The position numbers were made by a program, and so were the translations under genes. A stretch of 64,000 nt of DNA from Lichtheimia corymbifera B2541 (taxonomy: Eukaryota > Mucoromycota > Mucoromycetes > Mucorales > Lichtheimiaceae), in contig JNEU01001076.1 of the NCBI GenBank assembly GCA_000697475.1, positions 1 to 64,000 on the forward strand, read 5' to 3'. The notes under the pieces are model-generated. The model had not been told where the DNA came from, ran no database searches, and was given only the letters and a program-made list of their open reading frames with translations. Of the stretch, positions 13,623 through 24,609 are shown in pieces. The number at the start of each line of letters is the position of its first letter. The stretch's first letter is position 1.

Positions 13623-16129
13623 ATGACTCCTGAAGTGCCGATACACCGTCCATTCGCACAACCCTCGCGGCGTTTTGCTAGTGATCATGTACCGCAACCG
13701 ATCTACCTCGGCGTCGGCATTCACATTATACCAAAACAATCCATTTCTCGTTATAGTATATCAGTACACGATGGATGCTACACCACCGATTTCTTTTCCG
13801 GTGCCCTATGTAATCATCCTCCCGATGCATCACGTCATCAATGTATCCACGAAGCTATCAACATGCTGCGTTCAGTTGTTCAGAAATACAGCACTGCTCA
13901 GAATTACAAAGTGCAGCTGATCGCATGCTCGTATCACATTGAAAATGACATCCTCCATGATGATGAACGTCCCGAACATACATCCATGAGCTACTTTTGG
14001 CGTGAATTGGATGCATTGCCTTTTGTAGTCAAGACAAGTGGCAAAACACTCGATGAATGTGCCAGCTCAGCAGTGCGGAAATCGGTTGTTTGGTATGATT
14101 TCTTGTGCACTAAACACTAATCCCCTGCTGATTGATAATTCTTCCTTGTCACAGGTTGACACCCGGTATCCCTGGCAACCACCTTCGAACCTACCTTGGT
14201 TTCAGACACGAGGTAAGACACATCCTTTACGTCGACAATGACACTATGCTCACCCCATCCATTCACAGGTGGAAGGTGAGTATCATCCTATACACCATTC
14301 CTATGCGGAACCTTGACTGATTGGCTATCTATGGCAGTGGATTTTGGCTACAAGATTCATATGGTCGATCTAGCAGACTACAAGAAAACAGTATGCGAGA
14401 GGACATGGAGGATATTGAATGATATGGTGGACAAATTCATGCAGCGGAATCCTCGGATCAGCTTCTTTACGTCAACACCACGTGGGGGTGGAGGTTAGTA
14501 TTAGCATGCATAATGCTATGGTCAATCCCTCACATGGTTTCTAATGTAGTGGCTCTTATGCGACATGCGTTGTTACGATTTCTTCATTTGAATGGCATCG
14601 ATCTTCATTGTAAGGAGTATAAAAGAAAATGGGAATGGATGAATTGCATGCTTATGTATGGGAATATAATAGGGTATGTTGCTCGACCCAAGCCTGAAGT
14701 TTTTGACATTACCAAACGCAAGCTGCACAACGTGCTCCAAGGGATCGCTCCAATGGCAGTGACCAGCTTGACAGAGGAGGAGAAGCAGACGTATTTAGAT
14801 TGGTCAACGGAGAACGTTGAGCGTTATTGGCTTGATGAGGATGGTCCTATTAGGAATTCTGATATCATTATTGTTGATGACCCACAAGGTGAGTGGCGGA
14901 GATGAATCACAAAGAGAACAATGAAATTGATATGCATCTCTCTCAGTGACAGGCATTATCCCCCATATCAAACGACATGCACCCCATGCTCGAGTCATAT
15001 TCCGTTCGCATATTGAGATACGAGCTGATCTTATTCGTGAGCATCCCAACGGCAGAGAAGCTCAATCATGGAAGTAAGTGTAAAAAGGGGTTTATTGGAA
15101 ATACAAGTATATAGAGCTCATCATACTATGTCAGATTTCTCTGGAACTTCATCAAAGATGCAGATCTTTTCATTTCACACCCAATCGACAACTTTGTGCC
15201 TGACCATGTACCTCGGCAAAACGTTGCTTTGATGCCAGCATGCACTGATCCACTTGATGGATTAAACAAGCATTTGGAGCCATGGTGTGTAGAATACTAT
15301 CAACGTGTGTTTAACCGCGTGTGTCTGGATCAAGGTGCACATATCGTGGATTGGAACAGACCTTATTTTGTACAAGTGGCCCGATTCGATCCATCAAAAG
15401 GGATACCAGATTGCATGGAAGCATTTGCAAAGCTACGAAAACGACTAAAAGCCGAGCAATATAACGGCAAGCTACCACAACTGATAATTTGTATGTGAGT
15501 CTAAGATTTGTATGTATCCTATGTACTTAGATGTATTGTATCTATATATAGGTGGTCATGGTTCTGTGGATGATCCAGAAGGAATCGATATATATGAGGA
15601 GACGCATGATCAGCTCGTTTTATCCGAGTACGCCCATGATATCATTGTAGCACGCTTACCACCGTCCGATCAGCTTTTAAATGTGGCGCTTCAAGAAGCT
15701 CAAGGGGCTCTTCAATTATCTCATCGTGAAGGATTTGAAGCCAAGGTTACTGAAGCCTTGCATAAATCAATACCTGTTATTGCTTATGATGCTGGTGGCA
15801 TTCCTCTTCAAGTGAACAAGGATGTTAACGGCTTTATTCTTCCAGTGGGCGACGTGGAGGGAGTAGCGAACAAAATGTACGCATTATTGACGGATGATGA
15901 ACTTCATACAAGAATGAGCAAGGCAGCCAAGGAGACCCTGAGCGAAGAATATTTCACGGTGTGGAATGCAATGAATTGGCTTTATTTGTTTAACGAGTTA
16001 TTGGCACAAGATGCTTCTGGAGAAGGGTTGAATGGTCAAGAAAAAACACGTGATCATAATTCGGGTATAGGAGACAAGCGCAAAGTATCTACAATGTGGC
16101 AAGAAAAATACCAGGGATTGGGGTTCTGA
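13623..16129 (+). CDS. Trehalose phosphorylase/synthase-type GT4 glycosyltransferase
   Basis: Nine exons: 13623-14092, 14155-14212, 14269-14275, 14338-14493, 14550-14609, 14673-14888, 14947-15073, 15135-15490, 15552-16129; about 675 residues. The family includes fungal retaining trehalose phosphorylase (trehalose plus phosphate to glucose and glucose-1-phosphate) and Neurospora ccg-9. Recognisable blocks are WLTPGIPGNHLRTYLGFRHE, HMVDLADY, TSTPRGGGVALMRHAL, YVARPKPEVFDITKRKLHN, DDPQVTGIIPHIKRHAP, RSHIEIRADLI and FISHPIDNFVP. The C-terminal Rossmann half holds VQVARFDPSKGIPD and the catalytic E-x7-E (EGFEAKVTE). Exon 3 is only 7 bases (GTGGAAG): it is bounded by AG and GT and is needed to bring the next exon into frame. 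The stop is 17 bases from the convergent Atg38-like stop. Synthesis versus breakdown of trehalose cannot be told apart here. Confidence 0.88.
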
Positions 16130-16146
16130 ATAAAAAAAAACCATTA

Positions 16147-17805
16147 TCATGGCGGTGTTGGACCTTTTGCAAGTGGTGATGAGGTACGCGGTGGATATAC
16201 TGAAGAAGATGTTGATGGCGTCGTGGATTGCTGTGCAAGTGATCTCAATAAAGTGGGTTGACGTGTGCTTTCAGATGAACAACTTGAATAGCTTCGACCC
16301 AATGATAGCATATCCTAGATATAAATGAGTACCTTTTGATAATCTCACATGCAAGGCTCTATACCTGATCCGGTTGAGCTCGTCGTTTCTTTGCACTTTC
16401 TTTCAACTTTTCCCATCGTTCTCGGTATTTGTTAACGAGCGCTTGCTGTTTCTCGTTTTGAATCCTCAATTGTCGGTTTTCTTCTTCCAGCTCTCGAACG
16501 CGGGCCACTATACGATACGTATTGCTGTCAGCCATAGATCCCTAATCACCAACACGGTCACCACCAGCACACTCACACTGTTCACTGATAGGTCTTCCAC
16601 CGCCTCCGCTGGCTGTCAACATGGCTGCTGATGAAGATGCTCTCATGGCTGCATAGTCGTGGCTTTGCATGATGCGTTTGGCTTGTTTATGAACATCGCT
16701 TTTGAATTGAAGAATACTGCTCTTGAGAATGTTGCTTTCCACGGCTGCCTAATATTACAAAGATATGCTTTAAGCATAGTACACCCTTTTGCGGATCCCA
16801 AGGCTTACCCTTTCCAACTCATGTATTCGTCGTGTCAATTGATCCACTTGTTTCTTTAGCTGTTCGTTTTCATCAGAATATTCCTGTGGTGATCTGTTTT
16901 TGTAGAGTTGGTACTACGTTGTGCCTGCATATGATGTCATGTACGTTACCTCGTGGATGTGGGGTGGTCGAGTGCTTCTGTCACGAAAAAATAGGACTCC
17001 ACCATCTTGGATGCATCAAATCGGTCACTTTCTTTATCATCTGGTGACTGCACGGTGATAGGAATTGGATTGTCGTTTTCGTTCAGAGGTGCTGAAGCGA
17101 ACGCCACAGGGTTAGAAAGCTTGTCCATCAGCTTTTCCACCACCTCGAAGAACTTGTTGAAAGGATCGTTTTCTTCTTCATCCTCCTCCTTGTATACCAA
17201 CGATTAATACACTTGGATGAATATAGGGCTGTGTTCATTCTTACATTTTGAGAGAGTACTGCGTATGATCCACCTATTGCTGGTGTGGCAGATCCATGCT
17301 TTTGGTCTGATGATAATGCATGTCGTAAGCTATCCATGTCAAATGATCGATCATTGTTGTCGTTGTTGTTGTCGATTGTGCCATGTGATGATGAGCTGCC
17401 GTCAGGTTCATTCATATCTTCTGGGTCATGTCCTTGATCAAACTGCTGTTGCTGTTGTCGACTTATTCGTCTCTCCAGGTCTTTGGCTTTACGCAAGTGA
17501 TTGGATGTTAATAGCCGTAATGTCTTGGCAGCCTATACCACGATCCCTCAGTTAAGAGCTCTGTTGCATATCAAGCATCAATAAGAGAGAAGACATACCA
17601 TAGAGTCTTGAGCATACTGTATTGCTCGTTGAAACTGACTAGCAGCCATTGCATGAGCTTCAGCAGCTTTGGCCCATTCCTCTCTGTCTTCGTAATCTTC
17701 AGCTGTGTTGGCAAACGAATGACCCTGACGATATGCATGTTTCAGTAAATGGTTTCCAATGGAGCAAAATGAGCTTACGGCGTTAACGGGTGTCTCTGTT
17801 GTCAT
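16147..17805 (-). CDS. MIT-domain/coiled-coil protein, Atg38/NRBF2-like
   Basis: Seven exons on the minus strand: 17599-17805, 17245-17532, 16950-17188, 16809-16893, 16579-16748, 16365-16524, 16147-16314; about 438 residues. Residues ~15-90 form a helical MIT-like hairpin (EEWAKAAEAHAMAASQFQRA, then AAKTLRLLTSNHLRKAKDLE). A Gln/Asn/Asp-rich linker follows, then a conserved-looking block (DPFNKFFEVVEKLMDKLSNP, KMVESYFF). Two coiled coils come next: ENEQLKKQVDQLTRRIHELE and VRELEEENRQLRIQNEKQQ. Atg38/NRBF2 proteins share this order (MIT, linker, coiled coil) and stabilise the autophagy PI3-kinase complex, bridging Vps15-Vps34 and Atg14-Vps30. The assignment is by architecture; another MIT-type trafficking protein is possible. 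Introns 3 and 5 were placed to keep the coiled-coil frame open; the donor of intron 5 (GTGTGA) is weak. Confidence 0.65.
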
Positions 17806-17874
17806 TAAAGGGAAAAAGAAGCTGAATGAAATTTATCTTTATTGGGAGTATCATGCAAATAGTACACGCAGAGG

Positions 17875-19425
17875 CTAATTGGATTTGACGATCATATCTG
17901 CTTTTAAAAGCTTCATCCGTAACATCAGCGCCTTGGTTGCCTTCTCATAATCCGATCCAGCCTTCATTGACCGTTTCAAGGCTTGTTGTCGTTGGTCACG
18001 CTTTTTGGAGATAAGGATCTATAAATATAATGCATCAGTTATATATTCTCACCCCGAAAGCATCATTCATATACTACCTTCTGATGGCTATCGATACGTG
18101 CAGAAATCTTGTCGCCTTCACCAATCAAGTTTGCTAGTTCCTTTTGAAGGTCGGGTACACTGGTTTGGAATGCTGTGGCCATACGCTGCAAATCCACTTT
18201 TCCATAGGGAATGCAGTATTGTACTAGCGCCTTTTCGCGGATCAATTTGAATAAAGCAGGCACATGTGGTGCAAGATACATGTCAAGCAAATAATCGTTC
18301 TGCATGAACAATATCCAATCAGCATCAATAGCCAATCCATTTGATTGATCCACTTACCCTGTAACTTTCTAACAACTCAAGACACACCGAATACTTGGCA
18401 TGATAGAATGCATCAATCATCTCTCGAATTTGAGGTTCCAGTTCCAGATAGCTCTTGAAAGATGAGTTGGAGAGCACCTTGGCCTTAAGCTCTTGTCGAT
18501 CATAAGATGCCAATGCACATAATCCTCCATATACTGCAATATCATTTGCCGAGATAATATCATTGAAACTGTTGCCCAACTCGAAGGTGACTTTTGTGAG
18601 AGCATCGGCTACTGAGCTGTATTTCTCCTTGTGATAAAGCGATACGAGCGCACGGCAAGCTTCCAACTTGGATTGCACCAATTCCTTCTTTTGTGTAGCT
18701 GATACTGCCTCAGCACGGTTGGCGTAGCTGCTGACGTGGGTAAAGTTGCCTTGACTCACGCTCGCCTAGAGAGTCAGTGTCAGTGTACTTTTTTTTCTCT
18801 TTGCGGTTCCTCTTCTTCAGCATACCTTGATGACATTGAAACATGTATCGAGTGTGTGTGCACTGGTGGTGGAATGATCCCGTGTCCGGATATAACACTT
18901 GATGGCATTGGTAAAATCACCAGCCTGGTAGTAACAATCACCTTGTCGAGTCATACAATCCTATCACCATCATCTTAATCATCTTATCCCTGTTTCCACC
19001 CTATGCCACTTACTCGAATCTTCTCTTTGATCATGTTGTTCTTGTACCCTTTGAGTTCAGCATCCAGACTTTCGAGCATATCCTCGTTTTCACGTTGCGT
19101 CGTAGCCAGCCATGCTTGATCCACCTCGATAGCACCCAACCCACGCTTCTTGCATGCTTCGTTCAGTTGTGTCATACAGGCAGAGTACTTGGCCGTGTCT
19201 CGCGTGTTGTTCTTGATGGCGTTGGCAGCCCATTGCAAAGACTCCACCTCTAAACTGTCGCAATGCTCGCTAATGTAAAGAGCACGGTCGATGGCCGTAC
19301 GCCCTAATACAGTGGTCAACCCTGTGTGCCTGCATCCTTCATATACACGAATCGGTTTACTCACCAGCATAGTTGTTGATATAAGACTGGAAATCGAGAT
19401 GACTTGGCGCATTCACTCTGGCCAT
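17875..19425 (-). CDS. CSN1: COP9 signalosome subunit 1 (Rpn7 + PCI domains)
   Basis: Six exons on the minus strand: 19365-19425, 19014-19321, 18826-18960, 18358-18765, 18078-18299, 17875-18018; about 425 residues. CSN1 is a scaffold of the COP9 signalosome, which removes Nedd8 from cullins. The N-terminal Rpn7-type helical repeats show [27 protein letters not shown] and the TPR-like [18 protein letters not shown]. The middle contains [29 protein letters not shown] and [17 protein letters not shown], all typical of CSN1 rather than of the proteasome subunit Rpn7. The PCI winged helix ends with [19 protein letters not shown] and MATAFQ. The first exon codes for only 20 residues plus one base. 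It lies 69 bases beyond the start of the Atg38-like gene on the same strand. Confidence 0.9.
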
Positions 19426-19726
19426 GGGGGAGTTATGTGAGTAAAAGAGGGAAGAAGCTGTTATGCGAGCTGCGCGTCTCTTTCCGAAAACTCAACCTTT
19501 AACACGCAGGGCAGTTGGATAATATAAAAGAAAACCTTGCTCATAGCATTAATTGTGATGAATGATAATAAAAGCATCCCAATGGATTATGCCTACGTGT
19601 TCGTATGATGAATGGATAAGGTTACTTTATTTTACAACGATGCATAGCGAGTATGAAATAAATGGTCAAGGCGAACGCATTCTTATCAAGCTGTCAGTTC
19701 ACTAGGGGAAGCAATCCTTTGTATCA

Positions 19727-20310
19727 TCACGAGATGTTGCTCTCCAATCCTGCCTGTATCCACGTAAGAGTTTTCTTCTCTTTAGCTGGTAGATTATCGA
19801 CTGCTGCCAGTACCACATCTGGATCCTTGACATCTTGCTCAGTGGATATAGCAAACATCCACCAGCTGCATAATATCATAGATTACAGAGAGAGCATCAT
19901 GAAACATGGCGATGACGGGATCAAAGTCGGCGTCCTTGATGAAGAAGAATATCCTGTCGCATTTAGAAATTCAACCAGTTCACGTGATGAGAACATGAAG
20001 ATGGGAAGCACCATAATAAATCTTCTGGAGGAGAGTTCGGAAGGAAGCTGTAATGTAAATATATCACATCGACTTGGAGGATCACCAATTACAGGCTAGG
20101 AATTGATAAAGTGCATAGGGCTTTTATCATGGGCTGCTACTCTGCAGGTGTGTGATTTCAACATGTTGCTACCGTAACTTTTACTGCCATTGGCAATGAT
20201 TAAGAAGACGACAACAACATATACACCATCAGTATAACGTAGAGTAGGTTCCCATTGATGATACAACCAAGACAAGAGTGCAGGAACACCATTCATCATG
20301 CACAGAAATT
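19727..20310 (-). pseudogene. Gene-like stretch of unknown function, possibly decayed
   Basis: Three minus-strand pieces read like protein and end next to splice-like sites. The C-terminal piece (ending at 19727) includes QDVKDPDVVLAAVDNLP and KEKKTLTWIQAGL before a stop. A middle piece (~19887-19955) reads IFFFIKDADFDPVIAMFHDA before a GTAATC donor. An upstream piece (~20229-20299) reads NGVPALLSWLYHQWEP. I could not chain them into one open reading frame without forcing weak splice sites, and I do not recognise the family. It may be a real spliced gene, an exon set continuing toward 20720, or a relic next to the repeat array that follows. Treat the function as unknown. Confidence 0.35.
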
Positions 20311-20559
20311 CACACGCCGATAGTTGATGTTGTACCTACTACACCCAACGCATATGTAAGCATGCATCCATGATAGACATTCGAATAAACCATCATCTTC
20401 CTTCTTTATCGGATGTTGTTTACACACCTTCCTAAAGATAGCCATTATCGCATGTGTGCAGCAACCTGTCAACGACGACGCGTGTGTAACCACCATGTGC
20501 TATTTGACACCGAGAGCACCTTGTCTACATACATCACAGTGCCTCCGCACAATCTATTA

Positions 20560-21340
20560 GCAGCAAGCTCCATCACGCGTATCACAGAAGTATGTATAGG
20601 TAAAACATAAAGATACCTGTTTCTCAAAACTTTCATAATGAAACGCAGATGCTTTATAAGAGTGAAATTGAACAGCGTGCCCGACAGCATCTTGTGTGAA
20701 AGTTTCAATTTTGTGATGGGCAATCTCGAGGTTATGGACCGTTCATTCTACATATAATACCATCCGTTCATCGACGGGCGCTCCCATTCAATATTTATAT
20801 AATGAAGCATGCGGTTTTATTTGAATGGAGTTGATCAGCATGTCGAAGCCCACGGCCTGACCAAATTTTACGATTGAGAGGGGCAATGGCGGGGGTGTCC
20901 ACTATGCTACCCGACTTGCGTTCCGCCCGTCCATCGTCTCTCCTATACTTGGGGCGCCCCGCATTCAAAACATTTTGAATGAAGGCTACGATTTTTAAAT
21001 GAATGGAGTTGATCAGCATGACTCAGAGAACCTTCTTACCAAGTTTCAGGTTCGAAATGGGCAATCCCAAGAAACTACATAGTAAATGACTTTTTCACAA
21101 ATACGGCGCTTTCCCAATTTCCATCCATCATAGTCAACCCCACATTATGCTCTCCCTTCCGAAATTTTCAAATGAAGCATAGGTTCTTTATTAATACAAA
21201 GTTGTTCAGCATGTCCGAGAGCACATTGTGTGGAAGTTTCAGTTTTAAGAGAGGCAATCTCAAGATCATGCATTGATATCAGTGTATATGGATATGTCTG
21301 ACTGCCTGACAGATTTAATTTCCACCTCTTATTGGCGGAG
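20560..21340 (+). repeat. Satellite-like repeat array (left copy)
   Basis: About four diverged units of roughly 170-190 bases follow one another. Each carries, in order, a TGAAGCATG-like block, GGTTCTTTAT, a GTTGxTCAGCATGTCC box, GAGCACxTTxTGxxxAAGTTTCAG and GGGCAATCTC. The last ~270 bases (21060-21330) match, in reverse complement, 55430-55700 almost base for base, including a run through GACTGCCTGACAG. No open frame runs through the units, so they are probably non-coding repeats or a non-autonomous element. Confidence 0.75.
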
Positions 21341-21476
21341 AGTGCATGAAGAATCCTTTCCCTGTCTGCCTATAGTAGAATACGCCTATGATAGCGGTAT
21401 GGAATGGTTCGTTCTTATGTATCAGAACATCAAACGTTTATAAAGCTTATATTGCATTCCGGTGTTTATTACTCCT

Positions 21477-23643
21477 CTATAGCTTGGATTTGGATGATAC
21501 CATTCTTCTATCCTTGACATCTTTCAAAAGCTGCTCTTTCAGGATTCGACGTAAAATCTTCCCAGCCGCACTTCGTGGAATTGCCTCCGTAAATACCACA
21601 TGATGAATCTTCTTATACGGTACCACTCTATCGGCAAGGTATTGCTTGATGCGTTGTTTGGTTTCTTCTGTGGATGGCACATTTGGCATGAGCCTCACAT
21701 AAGCGATCGGGATCTCGGATGCTATCGCTTCATCATACATTCCAATGACTCCACAGTCGGCTACGTCAGGTGATTCTACCTGTTTCCCTTTCATCTTAGA
21801 AAGCGTTTCTATTGGTTTTCTAGGCAAGAACATGAACTTACCAAGATTGATTCCAACTCAACAGGAGCCACCTACGTATCATTTACTCATGTTAGTGCAT
21901 GTTCTTCATGCACGTACTCTATCCGCATATACCTGAAATCCTTTATACTTGATCAACTCCTTGATTCGATCCACGATCCACATATGACCTTGCCGATCAA
22001 TAACACCCACATCTCCTGTATGGTAAAAGCCATCCTCATCAATGGAATTCTGTGTAGCCTCAGGATTGTTGATGTAGCCCTTAATATACCAGATAGATAA
22101 CATCAGATGGTGTATGCCCAAATCATGCAGCTGCATTTGGTAATCCCACCCTACTTACCATCATAATATTTGGTCCTTTGAGCCATATCTCTCCTCGCTC
22201 ACCAGTTCCAAGCGCTATATGAACAAATTATACTGGAATGAGACATTGATCCTATAACTGTAATCACCATCAATCATACCTTTGCCATCTTCATTGACGA
22301 TCTTGCATTCCATATTAGGGGCCAAAAGCCCAACCGAGCCTATACACAGATGAATTTAGTGAATACGGTTCAGATAAACATGATCCGATGATTGTCATTG
22401 TTACCTTGAGCAACATCATCAATTGGCTCTGTGGTCGCCACAGGTGATGTTTCCGTGCTTCCATATGCTTGCTTCACGATGGTCGTAGGAAGACGTTTCT
22501 TCAAGAGTTCCACAAGTTCAGCACCAAGAGGTGCTGCTGCACTGTTGATCCATTTGAGAGAGGATAAATCGTATTTCTGAGCAACCGGATCTTTGGCGAT
22601 TTGAAGTAAGACAGGAGGCACCATATACGCAAATGGCACCCTCTTGGATTCAATGAGAGCGCACACTCTTTCCAATTCGTAGCGTTTGAGGACATACAAC
22701 GTGGTACCGGTGTATATGGATGTATGCAGAATGTTGGACAGTGTCATAATGTGGAACATAGGAAGCATGATTATTGTGCTGTCTTTTTTGCTGTTGATAA
22801 CTTTGCCATCGATTGCCAAGTATTGGAGGATGTTGACAGAAATGTTGGCATGCCTGAGTATATATCGGTAATGTTTTAGTGCACGTGTTATATGTATATT
22901 AAATCATCCGGCGCAACTTACGTAGTTATGACACCTTTACTTTGACCCGTGGTACCCGAAGAAAAGCAAAGATATGCTGGCGTTGTCTTAGATTCCTCAG
23001 CTGTAAGCTTGGTAATCTCGCCTCTGCGCTTGCCCAATAATACACGGAAGGATTGACATCCCTTGATCTCGTGGGAACCAAGAACAAAAATATGGGATTG
23101 TGGTACACCAGCTTGGGAAGCTGCAGCGAGCACTCGGTCAATATTGTCAGGATGGCCGATGATCACCTTGGCCTTGGTCAATGTCAACTGATGCAGGATT
23201 TCATGAACGGTATAATTTGGATTGGCAGGGGAACTAGCACCGCCTAAAGATAATATAGGAATAAGCAATAGAACGCTATGGATCTGATGTGAACATGCAT
23301 ACCTGCTGCAGCCGCTCCCAGCAATGGAATTGGGTACTCATACTAATACGTACGATACGTTAATGCAAATGCATGATGATCATTTGATCGAAAAAATACT
23401 TACATCGTTGGGAGAGCATAGCAACAAGTTGTCACCCTTTTTAAAGTCGCATTGATCTTGTAATCCTGCAGCAAACTGGAGAATACGTTGTCTGAGATCA
23501 CCATACGTCAAGCACTCATTCGTAACAGCATCAACAAGCATGGGATGATTGTCTGGGATGTTGTTTGGATTCCGAAAAAGGAACTCGATAACATTGCATT
23601 GAGGAATCTCGGTGAGTGGTGGATATGAAGAAGTGAAGATCAT
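21477..23643 (-). CDS. Peroxisomal acyl-CoA ligase, 4-coumarate-CoA-ligase-like (AMP-binding)
   Basis: Nine exons on the minus strand: 23404-23643, 23303-23342, 22922-23243, 22405-22853, 22280-22339, 22159-22214, 21933-22079, 21842-21871, 21477-21779; about 548 residues. The enzyme activates a carboxylic acid with ATP to an adenylate and then to a CoA thioester. Visible motifs are the P-loop [11 protein letters not shown], the YGSTETSP aromatic/acyl-binding motif, the [18 protein letters not shown] hinge and the catalytic lysine region [11 protein letters not shown]. The protein ends ...SSKSKL, a canonical C-terminal SKL peroxisome-targeting signal (PTS1). In fungi such ligases act on medium or long fatty acids or aromatic acids before beta-oxidation; the substrate cannot be read from the sequence. 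Exon 8 is only 30 bases. A 5' extension beyond 23643 is possible. Confidence 0.9.
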
Positions 23644-23689
23644 ATTGTGTTGTTGATAGCTACAAAAGATGGAGATATGATGTGAGTAT

Positions 23690-24506
23690 TCATCGCGTGA
23701 AATAAAAAGGGGTGGGAGAAGTTGATTTCGGATGATGCTTACCCAATCCGACCTGAGAGAGCTTAAATATTTCTGCCTTGATTTGCAATGCGGGAGAATT
23801 GGCGTTCATTAAATACCACACGCATCGGATTTGACTAGCCACCTTCAGCTCTAGAAAGCGTCCCATATGCATTCCAAGTGTGATATGCTTTCCTTGAAGG
23901 GTCTATACAATGAAAATGGTGCTAGTTAATAACAATGAATTCAACATGAAGGAGCTTTTTTTTGATACGGAAGATACATCCGAGCAAATAGGGTAGTGAA
24001 CCGCATAATTCCCACAGTAAATAAGCCCGGATAATGTACCTGATCATCGCATTCGTCACTCGCTTCAACTCGCTCTTATAGTGAAAACTGCCGTCTCCCA
24101 GCCAGGTTGCCTGTAAAAGAAATGCTTGAGTCATCATGCGGAAACTGTCCGTGAGTGCTGATACCCACTAACCATTCATAAAGTCGACAGCCATATGGCT
24201 AATGAACTGACTGCATGTGCACGTTGTCAAGGCCGTTTCCTAGCAACAGCTTCGCTCGCATGCGTTGACAAGAGTCTGTTGAAATCGCATTGTCGCATTG
24301 TGCTTCTCCAATTCTCGCGAATAGAGGATGAGGTGTTCCTTGTCGTTCCATTCCGAATGACCCATCTCGGTGATAAAGGACGTGTTTGAAAGAGCTGCCA
24401 TCCAACGCAAGCAGGCGGGTTGGTGCATCAAAAGTAAAATAGTCCAACAAGTGAAGAAAAGAAAAGAACCCATTAATCTCCCCTTTGCCCATCCATTCCT
24501 AAACAA
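23690..24506 (-). other. Coding-like minus-strand segments of unknown identity
   Basis: Three stretches look like protein. The first (24240-24506) ends in HNATMRFQQTLVNACERSCC and meets a TAG at 24240-24242; the same frame then runs on through CSQFISHMAVDFMN. The second (~24049-24137) reads WLGDGSFHYKSELKRVTNAM. The third (23690-23872) contains HMGRFLELKVASQIRCVWYL and IKAEIFKLSQ. Acceptor-like and donor-like sites flank the last two, but the phases do not match at the joins that I tried. This may be a small gene with an exon that I mis-assigned, or a gene broken by an in-frame TAG. I do not recognise a family. Confidence 0.3.
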
Positions 24507-24609
24507 GTCCTATAATCCATCCACATATGCACAACAATAAAGAGTAATGGCTCGAGTAAAAAGGAAACCCGTGAATTTATTATCAATGTGATGAGAGAGA
24601 TGCACATTC

